Notes under the pieces: model-generated | Told to the model about the DNA's origin: nothing | Seen by the model: the letters and a program-made list of their open reading frames with translations, nothing else | Database searches by the model: none | Translations under genes and position numbers: made by a program | Part shown: positions 36,931 through 50,667 of the stretch, one piece after another | Numbering within the stretch: the stretch's first letter is position 1 | Layout of the letters: each line of letters begins with the position of its first letter | Assembly: GCF_001039355.2 (NCBI RefSeq) | Contig: NW_019775746.1 | Coordinates: 429,496 to 493,495, forward strand | DNA from: Lingula anatina | Lineage: Eukaryota > Brachiopoda > Lingulata > Lingulida > Lingulidae | Length of the DNA stretch: 64,000 bases | Direction: 5' to 3'

Positions 36931-38780
36931 GATCATGTTAGGAAGGGTATACAACGTAACAATAATTCATGATAAACAAATAAATTAATTTATAGGAAAT
37001 CTCATACATTATATTGACAGATTTTCTAACTGTTTTAAATAGCAGAAATCTAACTAAGATGGTAAGGGATTGTTGTAATGACTAGAAATGTTTCCGATAG
37101 TCATATTCCATACTAGTATTCCTCCCCCCTCCCCCCACCATGCAGTTTCTTTTACACACCTAAGATATTAAATTATAAACTATATTTAAAAAAAGAATGA
37201 TACTCTATTGCACCTTATCTTATTTCTCAAGAACTGAATTAAAAGAAAAAGTTGCAAAAACTTAAAAATTTATTACACATAGGCTTAAAAGATAAATTTA
37301 AAGGTACTGTGCTATGGTCCTGTAATAATATTGACCAGAAGAAGCAGCTTTGTGTCCAATCAGGACAGTTTGTATCACGCATAATTTTATGCAAGAATAA
37401 AAGTACACTCAGAACCTAATAAACTAAAAATAAATGATAGATCATGATGAATACTGATGTAGTCAATTGTCTTAAGTGAATCTTGTCTGATCACACCCAG
37501 GCTGTACTTGGTACCTTGGAGGCTTCTTGCCTTTAATGGACACATCTGTGTGCTGTAATTTATCAAGTAGTGTTAGGTGGAGGTGTGGGGTGTACTATTA
37601 GGAGTTGATGAAGGCGATACCTGTATGACAGGTATGGTGAAGGTGATGTCATTTATTTACAGGTGCCTGTGCCCCTCTCTTTCTTTTTCTTTCTCTTTCT
37701 CAATGCCTATTCATTTACCAAGGTATAGAAACCTGTTTTTTTTTCAAATTTATTTCTCTTATATTTTGATTATGTCTAAAACCATTTAAGAATGTACCTG
37801 TGAGGGGGCCAACATGTGATGAAGTATATAGTAGCATTTAGCAACGGGAGGGGTGAATCAATATCACTGTCTGGGTCTGAATAATGGAAATATGGGGGTT
37901 TGCCATTGTTTTAAACTCACCCTTCTTGAAAAACCTCCTGCTGGCCTTGTTGAGATCTTTTACTCCTCCCCCCCTCCCCCAAAAATTCACTGGAACAGAT
38001 CCATGTCCACTGCCTGATCCCCACCCATATATGCAGACATTGTCTTTTGGATCTTGTAAAAAAGCAAAGCTGTTGAATCCTGAACCACTTCAAGAGAGAT
38101 GTTATTGGTCATTTTGTGGAGGAAGTAAAGATAAAAACCTTTAATGTGTGATACAATAAGGAGGCAAATGTATTTTACAGCACACAAGTATACCTTTGGT
38201 TTTAGTAATTTAGTTAAAAGGTACCACCCAAATCTATTTTTTTGATGAAATCTTCCTTTTTTCCCATTTTTCATTAGACACATGATAACAGCAATAACCA
38301 AAAGGACATGCTAGTGTGATGTTCATTTATCAAAGAAAAATACATCATTAAGTAGAGAATACAGAAGTTACATCCTGCAATTTTTTGATGGAGTTGGAGG
38401 CATTAAACAATTTCATCACTAAGTCAATGAAGAGTTGGTGAATTATTATGGATTTTTTTTCTGTATTTTTGTTTTTAGGCCAGATGAAATAATAAACTTG
38501 AACTTTGGAAAAAAAATTATTTACCTTCTAAAAATCATCATAAAGTAATTTCAGATCTGATTCAAAAATTACCAGTTTCAGATATTCAAATGTTAGCAAT
38601 CGGCAAGATGTTACAGGCCTGGCTGGTTATAGAGAAGTGTATGTCCTTGTATCCCAGTCTATCAGTACCTGTAGCTCTAGGCACTACAACTCTTAAACCT
38701 CCCATACTGCAGCCATTCTTTCTCCTTAACATGGACAATATCGGTCATTAATCGCAGGAAACGTGCATAGATCATACGAT
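36931..38780. other. AT-rich non-coding stretch
   Basis: No supported gene. A C-rich patch near 37969-37980 and an overlapping 86-codon frame (37884-38144) look like part of a dispersed C-run repeat. Nothing else. Confidence 0.4.
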
Positions 38781-39010
38781 CACTTCAAGGCCCAGCATGA
38801 TTTCCCTTCCCAAACTACAAGTTGAACAAGCTCGGGAACTCTTCAGTTCAAGTGGTTTATGGGCATGTTTCGGGGTTAGATTGTCATGCTGGTGCAATTG
38901 TGACGTGCAATCTAAAAGCCGAACATACTGTTTTTTTCTCCAGTCATGCTGTGTAACAGGATCCTGGAATGTTGGGAAGTGTAGTACAAACGTGGCTAGA
39001 TTTGTGAGGG
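38781..39010. promoter_or_regulatory. GC-richer island, conserved-element candidate
   Basis: Higher complexity and several CpG. The plus-strand frame (38797 onwards) is Cys/Ser-rich with no recognised domain and ends in low-complexity T-rich codons. Likely non-coding. Confidence 0.2.
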
Positions 39011-41566
39011 ATTTTTTTTTTGTCGGGAAGGCTGAGAATTCTTGGATGTTTGCTCTGTTAAATAAAATGAAAAAAAGTTATTTAACAAAATTGCATAGTG
39101 CATATATTTATAATTTAATGCTATCACAAATGTAATAACTTGATATATAACAGATTGTTATCAAAGTCAGTTTAATTTATTTATAGGGGGGGAGGTATAT
39201 CAACTTGAGTGACTCATAGTTTAGTTATGTTCCAGCTCTTAAGATAGGTGAATAATAAGATCCTCACAACCTAATTAAGTTTATCTGAAGAATATAAAAA
39301 AAATTAATCTGAAATTGGCCCAGTTTTTTCATCATTTCTTGACTGACAGTAAAAAAAGAAGTCTCAGGGAGCACATTCCATATTAGAAGACTCCAGTACA
39401 CAAGTGATGTCAGAGGCTTAATTCTCTGCTTTTTAACCACTGCATGGTCTTTTTATAAATTCTACTGCTATACAGAAACCCATTAGCAGTATTTTCAATC
39501 TGAAAGATATATTTTTTCATCTAATGAATAAGCTTTTCCACAGACATGGGCATGGCAACCTGGCTGTGCAAGCTTTCAGTAGATTACAGAAAGACTGACA
39601 GTTAAGTAAGTTCATGAAAGTTATGTGTATCTGCAATGTACCCCTAGCCCTCACTTTTCACTCTCTAGTCACAAGTTTATTACAAACCACTACAAACTTA
39701 ACTGGCCATCAAAGTGGTATCTTGTATCCCTAGCTGTCATTTTCAGAGATGCCCCTTTTGTTTTCAGAAGTGGAGTGACAATGTCCAGGTGTGGTATAAT
39801 AGGCACCTAGATGATTACTAACAAAATGTCGCCTTTTTTCATTATCTCACTGAATTTTGCGTACTTTCTCAGCCAGATCAGAAATGGATATGATGGTGTT
39901 TTATTCTCCCCTTCTCAATTTTTTATTTAAAAATATTTTGACCATCTAATAACCAGGATTCTGCATTGTCCAACTATTTACTTGTTAGACAGTGCCTCCC
40001 TGTCATTTTTTTTTCAAAATGGCCAGCCATTATAAAGCAATGCTACATAGTCCAAATGCCAGTCTAGCTTGCTTGTACCTCCCCTCTTTATCTCATTAGA
40101 TGTGTCATCCCAGACCATTAAATAAGTTGGTACATCAGTACCATCTTTGCCTCCTGAATGGAATGCATTGTCTCTCCACTGATGCTATCTGTTATGTTCA
40201 ACTACTCTCTTATGCAAACCAGCATGCACATTATTGTAGTGGCAATTTTTCATGGCTGTAGTGTATTGGTGTGCATCACTCGAGAAGAGGCGACATGCCA
40301 TAAAAATGTCAGACTGCAGACCACTGTCGCCTTTGAGTTGATTTATTTAATTGACACTGCTTAATGTAGTTTACAGATAATATGTTGACCTTTTTAGTTT
40401 GAATCATAATTGTATAAAGTTTAGTTGATACATACATATAGCAGTGTTATTTATGGATTGACTGAGTCGGGGTCAAGTTGTAAAGTTTGGAGATATTAGT
40501 AATATGTGGTTAATCTGCCTCTTATTAATTATGACACATATTGACATTTCCGAAAGAGAAAATAAGTATTTGATATAAGCCAGTATATACTTGATTTGAT
40601 TATAGGGAAATTGGAACAATGATGAATTATTTGGTGAACATGATACAGTGTTGTGGTACAGAGGTTTATTTTAGAACTTGATATGTTGTGCAAGATCAGT
40701 CAAATTGTACATCAGTGGCATACGACACCCTTAAGCTTCATATCCAAATCGTGGTCTGCCATCTTGCAGTGATCAGTCAAACAAGCAGGGTGTTCACGTC
40801 TTCTACAACAATAGATTCACCTGCAGCCATGGTGGTTCACATTCTTCAGAATTTTATATCCTTCAGAATTTTTTATCAGGGCAAGTGAAGCCCAAGTCAT
40901 GACTTGTTTTCGTGCTACCTCTCCTGACATGCTGGTACTTGGCAATTTTGCATTTTAGCTTGTCATGCAAAGGAATAACAAGCATGTTTTGGACTAGATC
41001 AGTATCAGCTATGCTGGCATGGTCCACTGCCAATGCTGAAAGGAAGGACACTTTAAGTGGTTAAATAGAAGTTGTACAATTTTGTTTTAATTGCAGAGTG
41101 GATAGGAAAAGATTGACATCAGTGTTCGTGTTTCTTTTGTTATGAGTTGTTGGGGAGTGAGTCAGTAACAGGACATGGTGGAAACCAAAATCATGTTCTC
41201 CATTCAGTTGTAAATTGATGGGCAGTTTAAGATTATTGTAATGTTTGCGTCCCCTTGTTATCAACTACTTAATACACAATGTAACAAAAGCAGTGGAACA
41301 TTCTGGAATCAAAAACTTCATGTTAGAATGGACATGCTTGTTCTGCTTGTTCATTTTTATGTTTTTGAAAGTTGTTTCTAAAGAACAGATTCATTTTGAA
41401 AGACAGCTTTGTCACTTAATGAGTTGGGTAAATTAGGTTCACAACATAAGATATGAACTGATTGGTACTTGTAACAAAGTGAAATAAAACACAAGTGTAA
41501 GAAAACCCACTGATGCTTCATAAAGAAATTATATCCGATTGAAGTTGTTATATTTGCTTTGTACAG
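39011..41566. other. AT-rich intron-like stretch
   Basis: No supported exon or repeat unit. Mixed-composition patches at 40140-40360 and 40690-41050 may be conserved non-coding DNA. Confidence 0.4.
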
Positions 41567-41820
41567 AAGTTATTCTGTCACACAGCTCACTTAAATCACT
41601 TAAATCATCAGATGACCCTTGCCCTGTTGACAGTGATGGATGTCAGCCAGATTCATATCACCTGAAATCTTACCTGGACGTTCTGCTTGGCCCACGATGG
41701 AAACCGCAATTTGCCAACACCGCTAATGCATTGTTTACCCAAGTTGGCCATGATATGTGCAGCAACATGGCGCCAGGCAGAGGAATATGTCCATGTGTTA
41801 TATTGCTCATATTGTATTAA
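41567..41820 (+). CDS. Candidate terminal coding exon, product unrecognised
   Basis: A T-rich tract and TTTGTACAG acceptor are followed by two bases and then 83 open codons to TAA at 41818. The middle part is compositionally protein-like (DGCQPDSYHLKSYLDVLL, then GPRWKPQFANTANALF), with Cys, Trp and Pro in moderate numbers and GC above background. The entry phase matches the donor at 13318. The last codons are hydrophobic and low quality. An AATAAA at 42347 could serve as polyadenylation signal, about 0.5 kb after the stop. No domain was recognised. A conserved non-coding element with few stops is a real alternative. Confidence 0.25.
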
Positions 41821-43027
41821 ATTTTAATGTCTTCACAATACTAGATGATTATATTTATTCCATCAACTTTATTTATAGGTACCATGGAGGCAAATTTTAT
41901 GTTTGATACTGGTTTTGTGCAGTGTTGACTTTCAAAATTTCAACATGCAATGTTGTTTTCTATCTGGTTTTATTGGTATATTTGATGGAATTTATGTCAT
42001 GATCTTTTTTGTGTGAGAGCAATTAAAACAAAATACTCATGCATGACTGTATCTTTATTTGGACAAGTTTTGGAGTGTATATTTGGAGTAAATTTAAATG
42101 TTCCTTTTGAGTAAATAAGACATTCAGCTGAATTAAATTAAGGAGTGAATATACTGTAACTAAAATAATTCTTTGTTTACATTTTACTGTGCTTAGCTGT
42201 CCAGAGACAAACCAAAGAAAACCTTGTTGGAAAAGAACTGCTAACTGAATCGGGATGCTCATGCACTTTGCATGGATGCATGTAAAGATCAGCCAAAAAT
42301 ACACATGTAGTGATGTATGTTGTTTATATGCTTGTAGTGAGTAAGAAATAAACATATTTTAGTATGATTCTGCTCAGTTTCTGGAACATAAAGGAGTAAG
42401 AAAGACAGAAAAATTAGAGATTAGAATATACTAGTGGCATTTTATAAGTGTTTGACCGACTTTCACATTGGCACTGAACACAGGGTGATAAACCTAGGGA
42501 ATATGTTGTTTCTAAATCTCAATTTTTTTATAAAAAAGGATCTGTCAAAATGCATTGAAGCATGTTCTAACACCATAAAAGTGACACGCAAATTGTGGCT
42601 TATAGATAGTGACAGCTTCCTATCAGCTGAGCTGCATGTTGGCATTCCAATATATCAATAGGTGCCATATCAACGTCTCCACCTGCGTTATTTATGAAAC
42701 GGCAAATTTGTCTTGGGTATCAATGTGTGTGGCAGTTGAGCATGTGATTTTTTTTATTTGTTTGAGGGAATTGTGGCAGTTTTTGCATTAAGTCTTTCTT
42801 CCCATGTGTGTGTCAAGAAGGCCCCTGGGGAGAGGAGGGAGACCCAGGGGGTTCTTCTGCCATTACTGTCTCTGTGATAAAAGTGGAAAAAAATCGGTGC
42901 TGATCTGTTATCCCATGGATGCAGTGCCAATTTAAAAAAAAAAAAAAATGATCAGTTGTCTGTGTGTTATATTTTTCAGTGTCTGTTTGTTATATTTTTA
43001 TATCCTATTTGTCTAGCCCGCTTTGCA

Positions 43028-43028
<1 letters not shown>
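41821..43028. other. AT-rich stretch, possible 3' UTR then non-coding DNA
   Basis: Contains AATAAA at 42347-42352. The 110-codon minus-strand frame at 42023-42355 is in AT-rich DNA without motif. A 15-base A run lies near 42934. Confidence 0.35.
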
Positions 43029-43064
<36 letters not shown>

Positions 43065-43088
43065 NTCTCTCTCTCTTTCTCTCTCTTT
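43029..43088. repeat. (CT)n microsatellite containing a single-n gap
   Basis: CT repeat interrupted at 43065 by one n, which is a contig join inside a microsatellite. Confidence 0.95.
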
Positions 43089-43305
43089 TCTTGCATAGAT
43101 TATTTTTGTGGAAATATTATGAGAATGGAATTGCCTTTTTGATGATAAACTAAACAAGTTTGAAGTGTTTCATTGCTGTATTTTTAAAGTAATTCAATAA
43201 CATGTACACGACCCCAATGAATATTTTTACTTCACAAAGCAGCCCTTATTTGGTTGTATACGAGAACAACCCAGTACTACATAAGAAATCTACCTGCTTG
43301 AAGAA

Positions 43306-43638
43306 GTGAGGCGTCAGTGTTCTTTTTATGTGTATACCAGTACATATATCAAAAAGAACCTTTTGAAAGGCGGTGTTTTAACAATCTTGTGTGTAACAAA
43401 GTATTTGACAGAGAATGATCCAAGAAGATACATATTCAAAGGGCTGGGAATGGTGTTAATGTTGGTTGAATTGGCTGTTACACGCTGTTGTGGTGGTATC
43501 AAAGCCACAGTCAAAGGAGAACGATGGCAATTATCACTGAATACTAAATCTGTGCTTTTTCATTTTGCCCGGAGCACCAGTATACACATTATTTGTTGTC
43601 AGATTCCGTGTGGTAGCGCAGCGTGTGACAACAATTAA
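43306..43638 (+). other. 110-codon open frame, coding status doubtful
   Basis: An uninterrupted frame, kept intact in the second copy (47228-47560), but because the copies are practically identical this says nothing about selection. No recognised domain, no signal peptide, and the ATG context is not informative. The 3' part includes the palindromic block at 43588-43639. More likely conserved non-coding DNA or chance. Confidence 0.12.
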
Positions 43639-43639
43639 T
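43588..43639. promoter_or_regulatory. Inverted Sox/homeodomain-like sites around a CpG core
   Basis: Arms ATTATTTGTTGTCA and TGACAACAATTAAT are reverse complements at 13 of 14 positions, separated by 24 bp containing GTGGTAGCGCAGCG. Each arm holds a Sox-type ACAAT/ATTGT-like core and an ATTA homeodomain core. It is repeated at 47510-47561. It could be a palindromic binding platform or a structured RNA. Confidence 0.4.
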
Positions 43640-44172
43640 GGGGCGAGCATGTTTAATGCGTTGTTCAAGTGACCTGACATGGCACTGCTGCTTTAACTTT
43701 CTGTTTTTTCTCATGAAGTAGATGAATAGTATTTCCTTCATACAATTTTCTACCTTATAAAAACAGTTCATGATGTGGGTAGAGCTGTTTTTTTTAATGT
43801 GTATGTGCGTGGATGACAGGCTAATGTGTTTTTAATGTGTGTAGAGGAAGAAAGAAGGGTGAAGTGAGTCTTGAGCGTATACTTGAGATGTAAAAGAAAA
43901 TTATCATACCTGAAATGTGTGCTTCAGATATATTAGGCGGTTTTGTAGGTATTGTTTATAAATTTGTGACAAGGTTTCTTTTTTGAGGCACACATATCTT
44001 TTTTCAGTTTTGAATGGGGTTACCACGCATGTATGTTGAGGTTAAACCATGTGCCATAGATAGAGTGATATTAATAAGTTAGACAACCCACATTAAGGCT
44101 ACTTGTACCTCTCCTCTATGTGTTTAGTCCACACTCACTTCGATCAATTAAGTCGTAGTTATTTACACACAG

Positions 44173-44385
44173 TTTAACAATTTTACATAAGAACCTAAGC
44201 TTGACAAATTGGGGGGGGGGGGTTGAGAGGTTTGACAGAACCCCCCTTTTGCTGGGAAAAGGTCCAGTCTGGGTAAAATTTTATCTAAGGACATGAAAGT
44301 TTCATGGTAAAAAGTCCACTTTTTAAAAAGAGAACTCCCCTTGAAATTGCTGGCTATGGGCCTGCATAGAAGTCCACACAAATAA
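44173..44385. repeat. Dispersed G-run repeat, copy C
   Basis: A G12-13 run, CAGAACCCCCC, then a tail ending GGCTATGGGCCTGC. Reverse-complemented, the tail (GCAGGCCCATAGCCAGCA) and the following sequence resemble 60903 onwards. It is non-coding. Confidence 0.4.
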
Positions 44386-46706
44386 AGTTATCATTACTCT
44401 GAAACAGCCACAGAAAATTTTTGATATAAAACAGGCGCAGTATTTTATTGAATTGTACTGATGTACTGATTTGTGTTGGCTAAAAGTAGACTAGAATTAT
44501 GGTCTAAATCTTTGCACAATTTCCAGATGCATTTTGTTTTATTAGACTGGTCCCAAAAGAGACTTCTGAGTAGGTATACTGCAGAGTTTGATATCGCTGG
44601 TTATACGCATTTAGCATAGGACATCCTTGTTCTCAGTTTGTCTGTCAGGCTCTTTGGACCATCTCATTGTATTTTAACAATATTTATCTCTTACTTGATA
44701 CTTTTTGCCATCTCGATTTCCACCAGTTTGATATGAGTGGGATAATGCCAGGTGCACATCATATTTTCTTTTTATTTGTTACTGGATATAGAGAGTTACA
44801 AACAAATTCTTAACAGAGATTTTGAAAGATTAAGTTGGTAGGGGATGATTTTTTTTTATATATCCATTTTGTTTATGGTAGCCCAGTTCCCAGTACATTT
44901 TTACATTAATGATACCATCAGATGCCATATTTATTTAGCCACTAATTTGACAGCATTTTCTCTACAGCATTATGTGGATTTGATTTAGCAACCAACAAAT
45001 TAAATCTTGTTAATAAGAGTTCTACAGCAGTAAAGAAGAGTGAATGTGAGAGTGGAAAACTTCACAGTTGATAAACTTTTCTTACTTTTAAACAAAATAT
45101 ACTTGCTATTAATGTGCATTTATTTGATTATTCAAAAAATGAAAAAAAAAAAAAACTTCAAATTATGCAGGAAAAACATACTGGCATAGTATACATAAGA
45201 AAGATGTATTGCTTTATTTTGAAACCAAGATATATTTTGGATCATTTTTCATATGGTGTGCATGTTAAAAATAGATAGATTTTATCCTATCCTACATAAC
45301 ATGGCCATATATAACTTGTTTTGATGAATCCTGGAATGCATAATGGTCCATTTGTCTAAAATTGGTTTTGATTGTCTGTTGCCGATAACCTTATTCTCAA
45401 GGTAGACAATGTAATGAGAGTTTTGGCTCTGGCTCGTCTTGTCTAATGGAGGCCAAATTTCAGCCACTTTGTGGAAGATGAGCTATGATAATGACACCTG
45501 GTGGGAGTAATGAAAACTATTGAGGATGATCATTTATATAGCTTGTGCAAGTTATTATTTCTCATATCTCTTTTTTTTACACCCAATTTTGGTCATTTCT
45601 TTCTATCAAAGAACTATAAACGTATATATTGTTGCCTGCCTGTAATTGTTATTTAATTTTTTTTTACTAAAATAGATTTCTGAGCCTTATGTTTTGTATG
45701 AATTTAATGTACTGTACAAGAATTCTAAATTATGAACACAAGTACCTACTGAATCCTTGCCTGAGAACAGATGTAACAAATTTTTTTCACAAAATGTAGC
45801 TATGATAAGATCAGTAAAAAAGTCAAACTATCCAAATGCCAATGTAAAAAATTGTTATATTTTACCATAATGAGAACATATATAACAATTTGCCAGCTTG
45901 TTTTCACTGCTGAGGGCAGTCAATGTCCTGGAAATACCAGTGTTACAAGCCTTATTTTGAAAAAAATGACCATGTTTTTCAGACCACCAGTGATCAAGAG
46001 CCCTGTTAGCATCAAAATCTCCAGGGTGTTGGAACATCCTGATAATTAAGCAATCAGTTTTGCCCCAGAGGCAAACATAGTTTTTAAGGTCACCAACCTC
46101 TTGTACATTAATGCTGGAATCAGTTCTGGAATAAAAAAGCATTTTCTTAGTAAGGTCATAAGGTTTGAAAAAAATACTTAGTAATAAACTCTTTTATGAA
46201 TACCAAAAATCCAAGATATGTAGTGATTAATTATATAGAAAAAAAATCTTTCGCCCAAAGAAAAATAATAGCCTGCAGTGGAGAAAGACATCCTTATGGT
46301 CTTGTGACAAATAAGCCTTAATTTTCTTTCAGAAGTGTATAAATGAGACTGTCACCTGAGAGGTACCTGCAAGCTGAAAGTTCTCCCAAGTAGACGGCAA
46401 AATGATGTCTTCCAGACAGTCCCTTGGCACAATAATTTCAAGTTTACAAATAAACCAATAAATAAATCAACTGAAGATTAATTATAGATGACTTGTATTT
46501 TTTTACTTTACAAATGAAAATTGCAAGTAAGGCTAAGGAAAATGACTGCAGAAGTTCAGAAAAAAGAATTATCACCTTTAGGTAATGTCTTAAAGACAGT
46601 CTGAACACCCTGCATTTGTTGACCAATGGCCAAATATGGCCATGTTATGTCAGTGTTAGTGGTTTGTTTGATTAATAGAAATTGCAAAAGAAATGGCACA
46701 AATGAG

Positions 46707-46709
<3 letters not shown>

Positions 46710-46778
<69 letters not shown>
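46710..46778. repeat. (AT)n microsatellite, copy C
   Basis: About 34 TA units. The copy-D counterpart at 50668-50747 is longer and preceded by AAG. Confidence 0.97.
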
Positions 46779-46782
<4 letters not shown>

Positions 46783-46986
46783 TGAATAAATTTATAGATA
46801 GATAAGCTGGTCAGATGAAGTCAAACATTGATCTCTGTCTTTGATTCTGCCTTTCATCTCTTCCAGTATAGACATCTTTGGCTGAAGTCTTTGCAGGAAA
46901 CAGCACACACACACATAAATGCTTTATCATTTCATCAGGTATTTTAAAATTTAACTGTAGTAGTCACTCTATCTCTCTTTTTTTCT

Positions 46987-46987
46987 N
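46987..46987. other. Single-n placeholder gap joining copies C and D
   Basis: Lies in a T/CT tract exactly at the change from the first to the second copy. Confidence 0.9.
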
Positions 46988-47509
46988 TCTCTCTCTCTCT
47001 CTCTCTCTTTTCTTGCATAGATTATTTTTGTGGAAATATTATGAGAATGGAATTGCCTTTTTGATGATAAACTAAACAAGTTTGAAGTGTTTTATTGCTG
47101 TATTTTTAAAGTAATTCAATAACATGTACACGACCCCAATGAATATTTTTACTTCACAAAGCAGCCCTTATTTGGTTGTATACGAGAACAACCCAGTACT
47201 GCATAAGAAATCTACCTGCTTGAAGAAGTGAGGCGTCAGTGTTCTTTTTATGTGTATACCAGTACATATATCAAAAAGAACCTTTTGAAAGGCGGTGTTT
47301 TAACAATCTTGTGTGTAACAAAGTATTTGACAGAGAATGATCCAAGAAGATACATATTCAAAGGGCTGGGAATGGTGTTAATGTTGGTTGAATTGGCTGT
47401 TACACGCTGTTGTGGTGGTATCAAAGCCACAGTCAAAGGAGAACGATGGCAATTATCACTGAATACTAAATCTGTGCTTTTTCATTTTGCCCGGAGCACC
47501 AGTATACAC

Positions 47510-47561
47510 ATTATTTGTTGTCAGATTCCGTGTGGTAGCGCAGCGTGTGACAACAATTAAT
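47510..47561. promoter_or_regulatory. Inverted Sox/homeodomain-like sites, copy D
   Basis: Same palindromic arrangement and core as at 43588-43639. Confidence 0.4.
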
Positions 47562-48086
47562 GGGGCGAGCATGTTTAATGCGTTGTTCAAGTGACCTGAC
47601 ATGGCACTGCTGCTTTAACTTTCTGTTTTTTCTCATGAAGTAGATGAATAGTATTTCCTTCATACAATTTTCTACCTTATAAAAACTGTTCATGATGTGG
47701 GTAGAGCTGTTTTTTTTAATGTGTATGTGCGTGGATGACAGGCTAATGTGTTTTTAATGTGTGTAGAGGAAGAAAGGAGGGTGAAGTGAGTCTTGAGCGT
47801 ATACTTGAGATGTAAAAGAAAATGATCATACCTGAAATGTGTGCTTCAGATATATCAGGCAGTTTTGTAGGTATTGTTTAAAAATTTCTGACAAGGTATC
47901 TTTTTTGAGGCACACATTTCTTTTTTTAGTTTTGAATGGGGTTACCAATGTTGAGGTTAAACCATGTGCCATAGATAGAGTGATATTAATAAGTTAGACA
48001 AACCACGTTAAGGCTACTTGTACCTCTCCTCTATGTGTTTAGTCCACACTCACTTCGATCAATTAAGTCGTAGTTATTTACACACA

Positions 48087-48299
48087 GTTTAACAATTTTA
48101 CATAAGAACCTAAGCTTGACAAATTTGGGGGGGGGGGGGTTTGAGAGGTTTGACAGAACCCCCCTTTTGCTGGGAAAAGGTCCAGTCTGGGTAAAATTTT
48201 ATCTAAGGACATGAAAGTTTCATGGTAAAAAGTCCACTTTTTAAAAAGAGAACTCCCCTTGAAATTGCTGGCTATGGGCCTGCATAGAAGTCCACACAA
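48087..48299. repeat. Dispersed G-run repeat, copy D
   Basis: Allelic counterpart of 44173-44385, with a slightly different G-run length. Confidence 0.4.
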
Positions 48300-50666
48300 A
48301 TAAAGTTATCATTACTCTGAAACAGCCACAGAAAATTTTTGTTATAAAACAGGCACAGTATTTTATTGAATTGTACTGATGTACTGATTTGTGTTGGCTA
48401 AAAGTAGACTAGAATTATGGTCTAAATCTTTGCACAATTTCCAGATGCAAGTTGTTTTATTAGACTGGTCCCAAAAGAGACTACGTATACTGCAGAGTTT
48501 GATATCACTGGTTATAAGCATTTAGCATAGGACATCCTTGTTCTCACTTTGTCTGCATTGTCATGTCAGACTCTGTGAGCCATCACATAGTATTTTAACA
48601 TGCTTTTTATCTCTTACTTGATACCTTTTTCCATCTCAATTTCCACCAGTTTGATATGAGTGGGATAATGCCAGGTGCACATCATATTTTCTTTTTATTT
48701 GTTACTGGATATAGAGAGTTAGAAAACATTCTTAGCAGAGAGTTTGAAAGATTAAGTAAAGTTGGTGGGGGATGGGTTTTTGTTTATATAGCCATGTTGT
48801 TTATGGAACCCCAATCCCCAGTACATTTTTACATTAATGATACCATCAGATGCCATATTTATTTTGCCACTAATTTGACAGCATTTTCTCTACAGCATTA
48901 TGTGGATTTGATTAAGCAACCAGCAAATTAAATCTTGTTAATAAGAGTTCTACAGCAGTAAGGAAGAGTGAATGTGAGAGTGGAAAACTTCACAGTTGAT
49001 AAAGTTTTCTTACTTTTAAACAAAATATACTTGCTATTAATGTGCATTTATTTGATAATTCAAAAAATGAAAAAAAAAAAAACAAAAAAAAAAAAAACAA
49101 ACAAACTTCAAATTATTCAGGAAAAACATGCTGGCATAGTATTCATGAGAAAGATGTATTGCTTTATTTTGAAGCCAAGATATATTTTGGATCATTTTTC
49201 ATATGGTGTGCATGTTAAAAATAGATATATTTTATCCTATCCTACATAACATGGCCATATATAACTTGTTTTGATGAATCCTGGAATGCATAATGGTCCA
49301 TTTGTCTAAAATTGGTTTTGATTGTCTGTTGCCGATAACCTTATTCTCAAGGTAGACAATGTAATGAGAGTTTTGGCTCTGGCTCGTCTTGTCTACTGGA
49401 GGCCAAATTTCAGCCACTTTGTGGAAGATGAGCTATGATAATGACACCTGGTGGGAATAATGAAAACTATTGAGGGTGATCATTTATATAGCTTGTACAA
49501 GTTATTATTTCTCATATCTCTTTTTTTTACACCCAATTTGGGTCATTTCTTTCTATCAAAGAACTATAAACGTATATATTGTTGCCTGCCTGTAATTGTT
49601 ATTTAATTTTTTTTTACTAAAATAGATTTCTGAGCCTTATGTTTTGTATGAATTTAATGTACTGTACAAGAATTCTAAATTATGAACACAAGTACCTACT
49701 GAATCCTTGCCTGAGAACAGATGTAACAAATTTTTTTCACAAAATGTAGCTATGATAAGATCAGTAAAAAAGTCAAACTATCCAAATGCCAATGTAAAAA
49801 ATTGTTATATTTTACCATAATGAGAACATATATAACAATTTGCCAGCTTGTTTTCACTGCTGAGGTCAGTCAATGTCCTGGAAATACCAGTGTTACAAGC
49901 CTTATTTTGAAAAAAATGACCATGTTTTTCAGACCACCAGTGATCAAGAGCCCTGTTAGCATCAAAATCTCCAGGGTGTTGGAACATCCTGATAATTAAG
50001 CAATCAGTTTTGCCCCAGAGGCAAACATAGTTTTTAAGGTCACCAACCTCTTGTACGTTAATGCTGGAATCAGTTCTGGAATAAAAAAGCATTTTCTTTG
50101 TAAGGTCATAAGGTTTGAAAAAAATACTTAGTAATAAACTCTTTTATGAATACCAAAAATCCAAGATATGTAGTGATTAATTATATAGAAAAAAAAATCT
50201 TTCGCCCAAAGAAAAATAATAGCCTGCAGTGGAGAAAGACATCCTTATGGTCTTGTGACAAATAAGCCTTAATTTTCTTTCAGAAGTGTATAAATGAGAC
50301 TGTCACCTGAGAGGTACCTGCAAGCTGAAAGTTCTCCCAAGTAGACGGCAAAATGATGTCTTCCAGACAGTCCCTTGGCACAATAATTTCAAGTTTACAA
50401 ATAAACCAATAAATAAATCAACTGAAGATTAATTATAGATGACTTGTATTTTTTTTTACTTTACAAATGAAAATTGCAAGTAAGGCTAAGGAAAATGACT
50501 GCAGAAGTTCAGAAAAAAGAATTATAACCTTTAGGTAATGTCTTTAAGACAGTCTGAACACCCTGCGTTTGTTGACCAATGGCCAAATATGGCCATGTTA
50601 TGTCAGTGTTAGTGGTTTGTTTGATTAATAGAAATTGCAAAAGAAATGGCACAAATGAGTGAATAA

Positions 50667-50667
<1 letters not shown>

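Larger units (their letters stand above)
43066..46986 (+). repeat. Direct repeat, copy C of pair 2 (probable allele)
   Basis: A block bounded on both sides by n (43065 and 46987), both inside CT/T tracts. It is nearly identical to 46988-50956. Differences are sparse substitutions, A-run and AT-repeat lengths and small indels (for example near 44026 and 44578). A contig flanked by gaps on both sides and duplicating its neighbour is what a redundant haplotig placed into a scaffold looks like. Confidence 0.92.

Noticed and set aside
42023-42355. 110-codon minus-strand frame
   Set aside because: In AT-rich DNA without splice-bounded partners or recognisable domain. Its length is not exceptional among chance frames here.
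45855-46142. 95-codon minus-strand frame repeated at 49805-50092
   Set aside because: Retained in both copies only because they are near-identical alleles. No family recognised.
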